Below are positions 26,168-34,413 of a DNA stretch of 49,828 bases, in pieces. Position numbers and translations under genes: made by a program. Under the pieces are notes generated by a model, which was not told the DNA's origin, searched no databases, and saw only the letters and a list, made by a program, of their open reading frames with translations. Position 1 is the first letter of the stretch. The number at the start of each line of letters is the position of its first letter. Source of the DNA: Cysteiniphilum marinum (GTDB lineage: Bacteria > Pseudomonadota > Gammaproteobacteria > Francisellales > Francisellaceae); assembly GCF_014857925.1 (NCBI RefSeq), contig NZ_JACYVZ010000020.1:1-49828 (forward strand), read 5' to 3'.

Positions 26168-26330
26168 CCCCTTCGACTTACGCTCAGGGGACGATCTATT
26201 AACGTTGGCTGAACTCAGTTCTAAGCCTCTATTAAAGGCACTTACTTCGACCCCTTCAACTTACGCTCAGGGGACGATATACTGACGTTGGCTGAGCTTT
26301 AGTCGAAGCCTCTATTAAAGGCACTTGCTC
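26168..26330 (+). repeat. 83 bp tandem duplication between fabD and fabG
   Basis: Two head-to-tail copies with an 83 bp period: 26168-26250 and 26251-26330. Both begin CCCCTTC(G/A)ACTTACGC TCAGGGG, a hairpin (CCCCT against AGGGG), continue GACGTTGGCTGA or similar, and end AAGCCTCTATTAAAGGCACTT. GGCT...AGCC forms a second hairpin. The unit contains no gene. Its location inside what is normally a continuous fab operon means that fabD and fabG messages must pass through four stem-loops. Confidence 0.75.
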
Positions 26331-26396
26331 TCAGAGAGCGATGAATAATGTTAAAAGAATATTTGAATATACCAATACAAACTAAAAGGATAAAAA

Positions 26397-27137
26397 ATGA
26401 ATTTTGAAAACAAAGTAGTTTTTGTAACAGGTGCAAGCCGTGGAATTGGTGCCGCTATTGCTAAAGATTTCGCTGAAAAAGGTGCAACCGTCATTGGTAC
26501 AGCCACCTCTGAAGCAGGGGCTGAGAAAATCACTCAAACATTACAAAGCTATGGCAAAGGTCACGGCATTAAGCTTGATGTGACTGAAGCGTCAAGTATT
26601 GAAGCAGCTTTTGTTTGGATGAAAGATAACACAGGTTATCCAGATATTATTGTTAATAATGCCGGTATTACTAAAGACAATCTAATGATGCGTTTAAGCG
26701 AAGAGGATTGGCTAAGTGTCATTCACACTAACTTAGATTCTGTGTTTAATATTTCTAAAGCAGCGATTCGTCATATGATGAAAAAACGCTGGGGTCGCAT
26801 CATTACAATTGGTTCAGTGGTTGGCACATCAGGTAACCCAGGACAAGCAAACTACTGCGCCAGTAAAGCTGGTGTTATTGGTTTTTCTAAGTCATTAGCG
26901 CAAGAAATTGCCTCACGCAATATCACCGTTAATGTGGTCGCACCTGGCTTTATCCAAACAGATATGACTGATAAATTAACGGGTGAGCAAAAACAAGCCA
27001 TTATCACACAAGTGCCAGCACAAACATTGGGACAACCCGAGGATATCGCCCATGCGGTTACTTTCTTAGCATCTGAAGGTGCACGCTATATCACCGGACA
27101 AACAATACATGTCAATGGCGGCATGTATATGGCATAA
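26397..27137 (+). CDS. fabG: FabG, 3-oxoacyl-ACP reductase
   Basis: NADPH-dependent reductase of the fatty acid elongation cycle, 246 residues, short-chain dehydrogenase fold. The cofactor loop TGASRGIG is at about 12-19, NNAG at about 86-89, catalytic Ser in IGSVVGTSG near 139, and Tyr/Lys in NYCASKAG near 152/156, with C-terminal TGQTIHVNGGMYMA typical of FabG. AAAGGATAAAAA precedes the ATG. acpP, which usually follows, is missing; the next gene converges, with stop codons abutting. Confidence 0.95.
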   Translation: MNFENKVVFVTGASRGIGAAIAKDFAEKGATVIGTATSEAGAEKITQTLQSYGKGHGIKLDVTEASSIEAAFVWMKDNTGYPDIIVNNAGITKDNLMMRLSEEDWLSVIHTNLDSVFNISKAAIRHMMKKRWGRIITIGSVVGTSGNPGQANYCASKAGVIGFSKSLAQEIASRNITVNVVAPGFIQTDMTDKLTGEQKQAIITQVPAQTLGQPEDIAHAVTFLASEGARYITGQTIHVNGGMYMA

Positions 27138-28310
27138 TCAGCCACCGGCGGCTTGCTCGATAAAAAATCGTTTTAATATCTTACTATTATTTACCGCATT
27201 AACACCCAAGGCTCTTAACGGCTTTATAAGCGGGTGATCATTACAAAAAAGCTGTTTTAGCCCTTGCATTGCATGAATCATCAACTGATTATCAAACTGG
27301 CGTTTACGCGCATATTTTGCCAATGTACTGCTATCGGCAATATTGCGTCGCAGATGCTTTGCTTCAGTTAATACCTCAATCAACGCGTGCACATCGGCAA
27401 AGCCTAAATTAATGCCTTGCCCCGCTAACGGATGAATCGTGTGCGCAGCATCGGCAATCAGCACCACACCCTGCTTGTAGTAATTATCAACATGGCGTTC
27501 AATCAATTCAAAGCTCATGCGCTTACTTTGTAATTGCAAATCACCTAATTTGCCTTCTGCAGTCATGCTAAGATATTCATTAAAGCTCTTATCATCCATC
27601 GCATTAAATGTTGTAAGCTCATCACTGGCGACTGAAAAGACAATAGAACATAAATAAGGATCACAAAGCGGCAAAAGTGCTAACACGCCCTTCTTCAAAA
27701 AGCGCTGATAAGCAATATCTTGATGCGGCTTTGTAGTTTTAACATTAGCAACGATGGCATGTTGCTGATAAGGTTTAATGCTGCAGTCAAAGTCATATTG
27801 CTGACGAATAAACGAATTAGCACCATCAGCGCCAACAATGAGTGTTGCCTCAAGCTCTTTGCCATGATCAAGTGTTATTGCAGTATGTGTTGCATGAGAA
27901 GTTAACGCTGTAATTTTCGAATGCTCAAAAATAGTAACATCTGACTTTTTCAGTGCTTGATATAATTGCGCAACGATTAAATCATTCTCAACAATCGCCC
28001 CTAGACTCTGCAGCGAACACTCATCGGCTTTAAGACTCAATTGTGCACTTGAGTTTTGATCCCAAACCTCCATGGCAACATAGGAATTAATGCGTATATT
28101 GACAATGTCACGCCAGACACCAAGCTCATTTAATAAGTCTTGGGAGGCGGCATTAATCGCACTGACGCGCTTTGGTGCTGTCGTATTATCAAACGACTTC
28201 ACAATGTGTCCTACTTCAACCACAGCAACTTTAAAGCCGTTTTGCACTAAGCCTAAACTTAAAGACAAACCCGCCATGCCGCCACCGACAACCATTACAT
28301 CATATTTCAT
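27138..28310 (-). CDS. ubiI: UbiI/VisC-type FAD monooxygenase of ubiquinone synthesis
   Basis: Flavin-dependent hydroxylase acting on the polyprenylphenol ring (C5 hydroxylation in E. coli UbiI). The 390 residues have the FAD fingerprint GGGMAGLSLSL near the N-terminus, the DG motif VGADGANSFIR, and the second FAD motif IADAAHTIHPLAGQGINLGF, whose DAAHTIHPLAGQG form fits UbiI better than UbiH. Its ATG overlaps the end of ubiH by 4 bp, so the pair is translated together. It converges on fabG with adjacent stops. Which ring position is hydroxylated cannot be seen. Confidence 0.85.
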   Translation of the reverse strand: MKYDVMVVGGGMAGLSLSLGLVQNGFKVAVVEVGHIVKSFDNTTAPKRVSAINAASQDLLNELGVWRDIVNIRINSYVAMEVWDQNSSAQLSLKADECSLQSLGAIVENDLIVAQLYQALKKSDVTIFEHSKITALTSHATHTAITLDHGKELEATLIVGADGANSFIRQQYDFDCSIKPYQQHAIVANVKTTKPHQDIAYQRFLKKGVLALLPLCDPYLCSIVFSVASDELTTFNAMDDKSFNEYLSMTAEGKLGDLQLQSKRMSFELIERHVDNYYKQGVVLIADAAHTIHPLAGQGINLGFADVHALIEVLTEAKHLRRNIADSSTLAKYARKRQFDNQLMIHAMQGLKQLFCNDHPLIKPLRALGVNAVNNSKILKRFFIEQAAGG

Positions 28311-29563
28311 AAGATACTTTTTCCATACTTTGAGCGCATTAAGCTTGAACCGTGATTATATTTGCCCATCATTAATTTGCTAAAAGATTTCTTCAAATGC
28401 TGATCACGCTCCAAGCAATGAAGGGCAAAACCTCTGGCAAGTTTAATGGGTAACACGTCCTGACTAAATACATTAATCATAGAATGTGTCAACAGTGCTG
28501 TGCGCTTATGATCAAATACTCTAGTCTCTTGATACTTAGCTAACATCTTAGCAATATTCTGTGTTGTAAACGCGACGTCATCATTTGCAAGTAAATCATA
28601 GACTATACCAATATCACGAATGCTGAGATTTAACCCTTGACCTGAAATCGGATGTAAAAAATGCGAGGCATTGCCAAATAATAATACATTTTTGCGATAA
28701 AGCGTTTGTGCACGAATAAGTGACAAGGGAAAACTTTTAAGCTCGCTCACATCAATAAAACGCCCCAAACGATAGCCAACAAGGCGCTGTATTTCTTTTA
28801 AAATAGTTGGTTTTGACCCTGCCTTCCAGTAGTCAACTTTATCATGATCAACACTCCACACGCATGCCATTTTCCGATCATCAACTGGTAAAAGTGCTAA
28901 TACGCCATTATTAATAAAACGTTCATATGCAATATTGTTATGAGCTCTTTGTAGATCAAGATCAAACACTAGCGCGCTTTGCTGATAATCATGTGTATGA
29001 GCCGAAATACCCGCCTTTTCACGCAACTTAGACTGCGCACCATCAGCAGCAATAATTAAATCTGCTGTTATTTCTAAGGTGTTACCATCTTTTTCAATCA
29101 CTAAATTAAAACGCTCATCCTGCTCCAACAAATCAAGCACCTGACAGTCTTGATAAAGTATAATATGATTTTCATCCATAAGCGCTTGATATAACGCTGG
29201 CAATAAGTGCTTCATCTTAACGACAATACCTAAAAACGCTAAGCCTTCATCTTTAGCATAAAGATTAGTCTGCGCATATTGCCCTTTGTCTGACACATGC
29301 ACTTGCTTGATATATTCAACATGGTCTTTGATCTTCTGCCAAATACCTAAAGTATTTAGCACACAAACCGAGCTATACGACAAGGCAATCGATCTATTGT
29401 CAATTTTACTTAGTTCAGTATTGGCAAGCTTTTCAATAAGTGTGATTTGCTTATTTTGCTTTGCTAAGCTCAATGCCATCAACATACCAACAGCACCACC
29501 ACCAACAATCACTATCTCGTGGTGGCTCTTATCTAGATTGTTCTTTTTATTGTCTTTAGTCAT
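28307..29563 (-). CDS. ubiH: UbiH-type FAD monooxygenase of ubiquinone synthesis
   Basis: Paralogue of the following gene, 418 residues, with FAD loop VGGGAVGMLMAL, DG motif AADGAQSKLRE and the C-terminal FAD motif LFGNASHFLHPISGQGLNL. The GNA-S form in place of GDA-A matches UbiH, and E. coli also has ubiH directly before ubiI. The start is placed at ATG 29563 (MTKDNKKNN); the frame could begin at TTG 29575, but this adds only four residues. It is the first gene of a two-gene operon; a 124 bp gap separates it from the protease gene, which is read in the same direction. Confidence 0.86.
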   Translation of the reverse strand: MTKDNKKNNLDKSHHEIVIVGGGAVGMLMALSLAKQNKQITLIEKLANTELSKIDNRSIALSYSSVCVLNTLGIWQKIKDHVEYIKQVHVSDKGQYAQTNLYAKDEGLAFLGIVVKMKHLLPALYQALMDENHIILYQDCQVLDLLEQDERFNLVIEKDGNTLEITADLIIAADGAQSKLREKAGISAHTHDYQQSALVFDLDLQRAHNNIAYERFINNGVLALLPVDDRKMACVWSVDHDKVDYWKAGSKPTILKEIQRLVGYRLGRFIDVSELKSFPLSLIRAQTLYRKNVLLFGNASHFLHPISGQGLNLSIRDIGIVYDLLANDDVAFTTQNIAKMLAKYQETRVFDHKRTALLTHSMINVFSQDVLPIKLARGFALHCLERDQHLKKSFSKLMMGKYNHGSSLMRSKYGKSIL

Positions 29564-29687
29564 TTTCAATAACAAGTATATATACGCCCTTATTAACTGA
29601 AGATAGTTTAACGATAGTTGTTAGACTTTAGAATGGCTGATAGACATTATTCTTTTGAATTCATTTAAATTCTTTGGATTCTTTGTT

Positions 29688-31088
29688 TTACGCATTCGCT
29701 AGCGCATTATTTGACGGCACTTTATTCATCGCATTTAAGACCTTCAATATACTAATAGCTTGCGCTAACTGCTTATCTTTATGCAATAGACTTTGCGCAT
29801 TTTTATAGTCTTTCTTATAGTTTGCCAATGCTTCTTTTGTTGCTTTATCCTTTTGAATATCATTATTTGAAACAATGGCATGTTCAAAACTACTTTCATC
29901 AAAGACTAACGCTAGCGTATCGCTATCACCTTCATCATCTTTCGTATTATCTGCCAATAAATCAATCTCTTCTTCATCAATGATGACATCAGGAATAACC
30001 CCTCTTGATTGAATGGCAACCCCATTAGGTGTGTAATATCGTGCCGTTGTCAACTTCACGGCATTGGTTTCTGAAATAGGAATAACTGTTTGTACAGAGC
30101 CCTTGCCAAAGGTTTTCACCCCCACAATCACCGCTCTTTGGTGGTCTTGCAGCGCGCCTGCGACAATTTCTGATGCTGAGGCAGAGCCCATATTCACCAA
30201 TACAACCATCGGTAGGCCATGGATATAATCATTACTCACAGCATAACTTGTGATTGACTCCAATGGATTACGTGATTTGGTAAAAACAATTTTTTTAGGA
30301 TTTGTAGGTGTTACTTGCAAAAAAGTATCACTAACTGCCACAGCAGCATCTAACAGTCCTCCAGGGTTATTGCGTAAATCCAACACATAACCTTTCACAT
30401 GCGCATTTTCCTTAACCAGCTTATCGATATTTTTCTTCAACTCTTCAGCAGTATTGCCTTGAAATTGACTAATTCGTAAATAACCATAGTCTTCTGCCAC
30501 AATCTCAGACTTAACCGAGTCTAGCTTGATATTTTCACGTATTAATGACAATTTAATCGGCTTAGGCGCTTTAGGTCGCAACAATGTGATTGAAACTTCA
30601 GTCCCCGGTTGGCCACGCATCTTTTGCACCGCTTCATCCAAAGTTAAACCGGCAACACTGATATCGTTGATTTTAATAATATAATCACCCGCTTTAACAC
30701 CTGCGCGCTGTGCAGGTGTGTCATCAATCGGTGAGATGACCTTGATGCGCTCATTTTCAGCACTAACATGCATACCAAGACCAGCAAACTCGCCATGCAC
30801 GGACATTTGCAGATCCTCAAAATCATCATCATCTAAAAATCTTGAGTGCGGATCCAACGACTGCAACATACCATCAATCGCTCCTTCAAGAATCTCCTCA
30901 TCACTTAACTCATCAACATAAGCTTGTTTTACCAAACCAATACTACGTGATAACTTATCAATGTGTTTTTGTGTGTCTGGGCTTTGTCTGACTTGATTTA
31001 CTTCGTTTAGTTGATTGCCTTGCGAAAATACTGGCATACAAAGAAAACCAAACAATGATATATAGAGTGTCAAATTTATTTTTTTCAT
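29688..31088 (-). CDS. Carboxy-terminal processing protease (CtpA/S41 family)
   Basis: Periplasmic serine protease of 466 residues. There is a signal peptide (ending near residue 22, CMPVFSQG) and a PDZ domain at about 95-180 (EFAGLGMHVSAENERI and GVKAGDYIIKIND). The S41 catalytic core has the Ser in NMGSASASEIVAG near residue 302 and the Lys of VGVKTFGKGSVQT near 327. An acidic, Lys-rich C-terminal tail of about 90 residues follows. Relatives cut C-termini of envelope proteins and cell-wall hydrolases or their regulators. No adaptor such as NlpI is adjacent. The S41 family assignment is secure. Confidence 0.93.
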   Translation of the reverse strand: MKKINLTLYISLFGFLCMPVFSQGNQLNEVNQVRQSPDTQKHIDKLSRSIGLVKQAYVDELSDEEILEGAIDGMLQSLDPHSRFLDDDDFEDLQMSVHGEFAGLGMHVSAENERIKVISPIDDTPAQRAGVKAGDYIIKINDISVAGLTLDEAVQKMRGQPGTEVSITLLRPKAPKPIKLSLIRENIKLDSVKSEIVAEDYGYLRISQFQGNTAEELKKNIDKLVKENAHVKGYVLDLRNNPGGLLDAAVAVSDTFLQVTPTNPKKIVFTKSRNPLESITSYAVSNDYIHGLPMVVLVNMGSASASEIVAGALQDHQRAVIVGVKTFGKGSVQTVIPISETNAVKLTTARYYTPNGVAIQSRGVIPDVIIDEEEIDLLADNTKDDEGDSDTLALVFDESSFEHAIVSNNDIQKDKATKEALANYKKDYKNAQSLLHKDKQLAQAISILKVLNAMNKVPSNNALANA

Positions 31089-31273
31089 AGCCTGTACCTC
31101 TACTTTAGCTTATAAGAAACATCCGTTTACTCCGGTTCCTGTTTATTCTTAAGTGTAGAAAGTATTTACATATTTTCAAATAAAGATTGAATATTGGTAT
31201 AGTCACTTTGCTATGGGCAATCTGATTTCAAATGTCACTATTTGAGAAGGTACATCACTTAGAGTATCTATGC

Positions 31274-32539
31274 TTACTGGTATGATTGAGAAGGTTTAAG
31301 TAGCCTTTGCTGATGTTTTTGAATCGTAACAATAATATCTTGATATACATTGGATTGATAATGTTTGTCATTATTCAGTGTATCTGCTAACACAATCGCC
31401 TTATCTACAATCGTATTAAGCATTGGTTTTAGGATGTTTGATAGCGTAAATACTTGTTTAAAACCAATCGCTTCTGCTAATTGCAGAAAATGTCTTAGAT
31501 AAACTTCCTGAAATTTATATTTACTGGCAATTTTCATGGCCATTTTTGCCTTGAGTGATTTGTCGTAAATTGTTGTACTCAACAAATCATAGCGCGGCGC
31601 TAGTATCATGCTGTTTTGATGATATAAAATGGAGAAGTTTTTGCCATGGGCATCACCGTTGCCAATAAGGAAGTTAAAAACAACCGTTTTAAATAGCTCA
31701 ATTTTGTCTTGTGTGCGCATTTTCCCTTTTTTAATTTGTATATCAAGCAGTTTAAAACAATCAATCAATGAGGGACCACCTTCGTTCTCATATTTGATTT
31801 CTGGAGGAATATGTAAAGCCTGACAAAAATCCTCCTGATGTAGACGATGAATTTGTCTTTGTACAATCATTCGATCATAACGTTCAACAATATAGTAGGG
31901 TGTGTTCTCAAGCCATAAAATATCAACGTTTGCAGCGTTTAATCCGCAGGATTTAGCAAGTTTCATGCAAAATAGCTCATTGAAAACAGTGTCGGTTAAT
32001 CCATGGATTGCTGGCTTAATAATGTGACTGGAGGGGGCGTTTTCAAGCGGTATAGCTAGCTGGTTGTTGGCAAAAGCAATAACAAGCTTATCCTGTGCTC
32101 CTGCCTGAGATAGTTTGATGCCGTCATCTCCTGCTAGAAGGGGGTGTTTATGTAGTGTCTTTAGAATATCATTGGCATCATGATCATTAAGAATTTTGTA
32201 TTGATACTCTGAGTCTGCTTCAGGGGGATAGAATGATACAGAACCGGCACACTCCCCACCGATAGCCTTGAGTAATGCAAAAGTATTCTTAGATGAAATA
32301 TGCAAGTGCTTAGCTAAGCGAGATCGTAACGGTTCGTCAGGAAGTAAGCCAGAGAAATAAGCAAAGGTAAGCTCATGACCAAATGCTTCATTTTGTAACG
32401 GTAGTGACATTGACAAAGGAGGATTGTTATTGTCAGAAGTATATGTTGGTAAATAGTTGAAGCTCAATTTTCCGTCACTTAGAGAGAGAGTTCCAATGCA
32501 GATGTTATTGAAATAAACGGTTAAGGTTTCAACTGCCAT
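31274..32539 (-). CDS. hipA: HipA-type serine/threonine kinase toxin
   Basis: Toxin of a type II module; HipA relatives phosphorylate glutamyl-tRNA synthetase (or another synthetase) and stall growth. The 421-residue length matches full-size HipA. Visible motifs are the N-terminal subdomain PLQNEAFGH...FSGLLPDE, the Gly-rich P-loop region ending AGAQDKLVIA, catalytic FLIGNGDAHGKNFSIL near residue 292 (Asp and Asn of the kinase) and the Mg-binding RYDLLST. ATG 32539 is chosen; a GTG at 32551 would overlap hipB by 10 bp. It is coupled to the antitoxin upstream (stop TGA 2 bp before the ATG). No disabling mutation is seen. Confidence 0.9.
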   Translation of the reverse strand: MAVETLTVYFNNICIGTLSLSDGKLSFNYLPTYTSDNNNPPLSMSLPLQNEAFGHELTFAYFSGLLPDEPLRSRLAKHLHISSKNTFALLKAIGGECAGSVSFYPPEADSEYQYKILNDHDANDILKTLHKHPLLAGDDGIKLSQAGAQDKLVIAFANNQLAIPLENAPSSHIIKPAIHGLTDTVFNELFCMKLAKSCGLNAANVDILWLENTPYYIVERYDRMIVQRQIHRLHQEDFCQALHIPPEIKYENEGGPSLIDCFKLLDIQIKKGKMRTQDKIELFKTVVFNFLIGNGDAHGKNFSILYHQNSMILAPRYDLLSTTIYDKSLKAKMAMKIASKYKFQEVYLRHFLQLAEAIGFKQVFTLSNILKPMLNTIVDKAIVLADTLNNDKHYQSNVYQDIIVTIQKHQQRLLKPSQSYQ

Positions 32540-32541
32540 AG

Positions 32542-32763
32542 TCACATCCACTCACAATGCAGATCTAGTGCAATGCCAATGGCTCCAAGCAGGTGGATGA
32601 CCTTGCCAATTTCTGCAGTTTCTTTACCATTTTCAATGTCACTAATAAAGCGGGTGCCAACACCGCTAATGCCTGAAAGATCTGATTGAGTAAAATTTTG
32701 TGCTTTCCGTGCTTTGCGAATAATATCACCAATATCTTGGGTGTTGATTATATTAACTCTCAT
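32542..32763 (-). CDS. hipB: HipB-type HTH antitoxin
   Basis: A 73-residue Cro/C1-type DNA-binding antitoxin that neutralises HipA and represses the operon. The HTH is FTQSDLSGISGVGTRF followed by ISDIENGKE. It is shorter than E. coli HipB (88) at the C-terminus. It is the first gene of the pair, read on the minus strand; inverted TTCCC/GGGAA sites lie 18-81 bp upstream of its ATG. Confidence 0.88.
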   Translation of the reverse strand: MRVNIINTQDIGDIIRKARKAQNFTQSDLSGISGVGTRFISDIENGKETAEIGKVIHLLGAIGIALDLHCEWM

Positions 32764-32780
32764 TTATCAAGTGCCTTTTA

Positions 32781-32844
32781 TTCCCGATCAGGCATAATTT
32801 TAAGCAAGCTTGGTATGTGTTGTCAATATTTTCCCTAGCGGGAA
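32781..32844 (-). promoter_or_regulatory. Putative HipB operators upstream of hipBA
   Basis: Two similar sites lie before hipB: TTCCCTAGCGGGAA at 32831-32844 (perfect 5-bp arms, 4-bp centre) and TTCCCGATCAGGCA at 32781-32794 (one degenerate arm). HipB-type repressors bind paired palindromes spaced by a few turns of DNA; the start-to-start spacing here is 50 bp. E. coli uses TATCC/GGATA arms, so the sequence differs but the layout is comparable. Binding by this HipB is inferred. Confidence 0.5.
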
Positions 32845-32902
32845 TATTTTATAGATTAAATTACAATACATTCAATTAGCTTCTAAAATAAATAAACACA
32901 AT

Positions 32903-33238
32903 TTAGACACTCAAATGTAAGCGAATACCTATATTAATCTTCTCAATGATTGCACTTTTTAGTGTACCGATTTTGTGACTCATTATTCGCTGAACTGAAA
33001 CCGTTCTAATCTGATGACATTACGCTTTAGAATCTTTTGTCAAACCAGATTCACTCGTTGCAATAAAAACTTCAAATGGATAAACTTTAGTCACATTAGA
33101 GGTAATTGGAATAACCGTAATAGTTGCAGATACTTTATTATTTGCATTATTACTCACGATAACAACGGGGCGAGTTTTTCTAATTTCTTGCCCCACTGTA
33201 GGGTCAAGATTCATAAAATATATCTCACCACGTTTCAT
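32903..33238 (-). pseudogene. MazF/PemK-type endoribonuclease toxin with in-frame stop at codon 73
   Basis: The frame beginning ATG at 33238 (MKRGEIYFMNLDPTVGQEI, KTRPVVIVSNN, ITVIPITSNV) is a clear MazF-like mRNA interferase. It meets TAA at 33020-33022 after GLTKDSKA, but the same frame continues CHQIRTVSVQRIMSHKIGTL and so on to a TAA at 32903-32905. In MazF homologues the segment after DSKA is normally read as L-C/A-x-Q-I/V-R, so the stop replaces what was probably a Leu codon (one base change). Total length with the stop read through is 111 residues, the standard MazF length. The toxin is therefore probably inactive; suppression or a miscalled base are alternatives. Start overlaps the antitoxin by 14 bp. 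Confidence 0.78.
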
Positions 33239-33446
33239 CACTTAATCCATCATTAATGGTTACATCAAAACTTGAGTCAATTTCTTTATTCGCCATTTTA
33301 TAAGCCTGCTCAAGCTGCTGTTGTTGCAGTAAATTCAAAGCCTCTTGAATGATCTTTGATTTATCTTTATGTGAAGTTTTTGCATAACTTTTAATAAACT
33401 CAAACTGCGTCGCAGGTATTGATATTGATAATCTTGCTGAAGACAT
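33225..33446 (-). CDS. Ribbon-helix-helix antitoxin (MazE/PemI-like)
   Basis: A 73-residue small protein with an N-terminal ribbon-helix-helix (ARLSISIPATQFEFIKSY, then SKIIQEALNLL) that should bind DNA as a dimer, followed by a Gln-rich helix and an acidic tail (DVTINDGLSDETW) that would occupy the toxin. Its frame is intact while its partner toxin is truncated. It lies 14 bp into the toxin start, the usual coupling. AT-rich sequence with TTTTTAGGAGAAATT-type ribosome site precedes ATG. Confidence 0.85.
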   Translation of the reverse strand: MSSARLSISIPATQFEFIKSYAKTSHKDKSKIIQEALNLLQQQQLEQAYKMANKEIDSSFDVTINDGLSDETW

Positions 33447-33530
33447 AATAATTTCTCCTAAAAAGTAACATCCAAAGTATTACTGAAAATATGAATTTTG
33501 TCAAAATCTATCTTACTTCACCCTTGAATA

Positions 33531-34319
33531 CTACAACATATCAATAATCACATAGATTAAAAGTAACCTGAATAACCACAGAGATATGACTTCAGGGCAT
33601 TTTTTAACAATGCGAATACCAATCGGTGTGCCGATAACTGAACCAACCAATAACCCACACAAGGCAGGTAAATATAAATACCCCAGACTATACGCAGGAA
33701 TCCCTGCAGCATGATAACTAGATACTAACATGGTAATGGTCGCGATGAGCCCCGTTGGAAAAGCAGTTGCTGCCGCCATTGCTGCACAATTTTTCATTGG
33801 ATAATGGTAGTGTTTCATATACGGATTAACAATGCTTGAGCCACCAATACCAACGATACTCGAGAGTAATCCTGTGGTGCTACCAAGAAAAATGCATGAA
33901 CCTTTAGACGGCATCACAATATCTTCACTCGCGTGTGTTTTCTTCAAACGAAATGTCTTAATAAGGCTTACTAATAGCACGACGGCAAACAAAATCTCAA
34001 TCGCTCTTGCAGGCATAAACTCACTAATAATAGTACCTAAAATCGCACCAACAAAGATCATTGGCAGCGCATTTTTTAGAATTGTTAGCACTAAATGCCC
34101 ATGTTTATAATGTTTGTAAGCATTGTAAAATGCATTGATCATAATAAATGCCAGTGATGTTGAAACCGCTAAATGAATAGCTATCGTATTTGACATCCCT
34201 TGATATTTACAAACCACTAACATCAATGGAATGATGATAGCGCCACCACCTGCGCCTACCCATGCAGATAAAATACCGGTGACAATGCCCGCCACCAAAT
34301 AAATCATTAACACAATCAT
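33531..34319 (-). CDS. TSUP-family transporter (TauE/SafE, sulfite/organosulfur export)
   Basis: A 262-residue inner-membrane protein with about eight helices and the duplicated TSUP motif: GAGGGAIIIPLML near the N-terminus and GIGGSSIVNPYMK in the second half. ATG 34319 follows AAGG with the usual spacing; a TTG at 34337 would add six residues. The gene is divergent from a LysR regulator at 34414 with only 94 bp between the starts, the classic arrangement for a regulated export gene. Relatives export sulfite, sulfoacetate or related anions; the actual substrate is unknown. Confidence 0.88.
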   Translation of the reverse strand: MIVLMIYLVAGIVTGILSAWVGAGGGAIIIPLMLVVCKYQGMSNTIAIHLAVSTSLAFIMINAFYNAYKHYKHGHLVLTILKNALPMIFVGAILGTIISEFMPARAIEILFAVVLLVSLIKTFRLKKTHASEDIVMPSKGSCIFLGSTTGLLSSIVGIGGSSIVNPYMKHYHYPMKNCAAMAAATAFPTGLIATITMLVSSYHAAGIPAYSLGYLYLPALCGLLVGSVIGTPIGIRIVKKCPEVISLWLFRLLLIYVIIDML

Positions 34320-34413
34320 CAAATCAACCTTTCGCAAAAATTTATTATGTCATTATGTTAACAAGCGCTACACTATAGATAAAATGAATTAAGTAAATGG
34401 TGATCATTCAAAT

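Noticed and set aside
33014-33256. 80-codon plus-strand frame
   Set aside because: It is antisense to the MazF-like toxin, whose protein sequence is clearly conserved in type.
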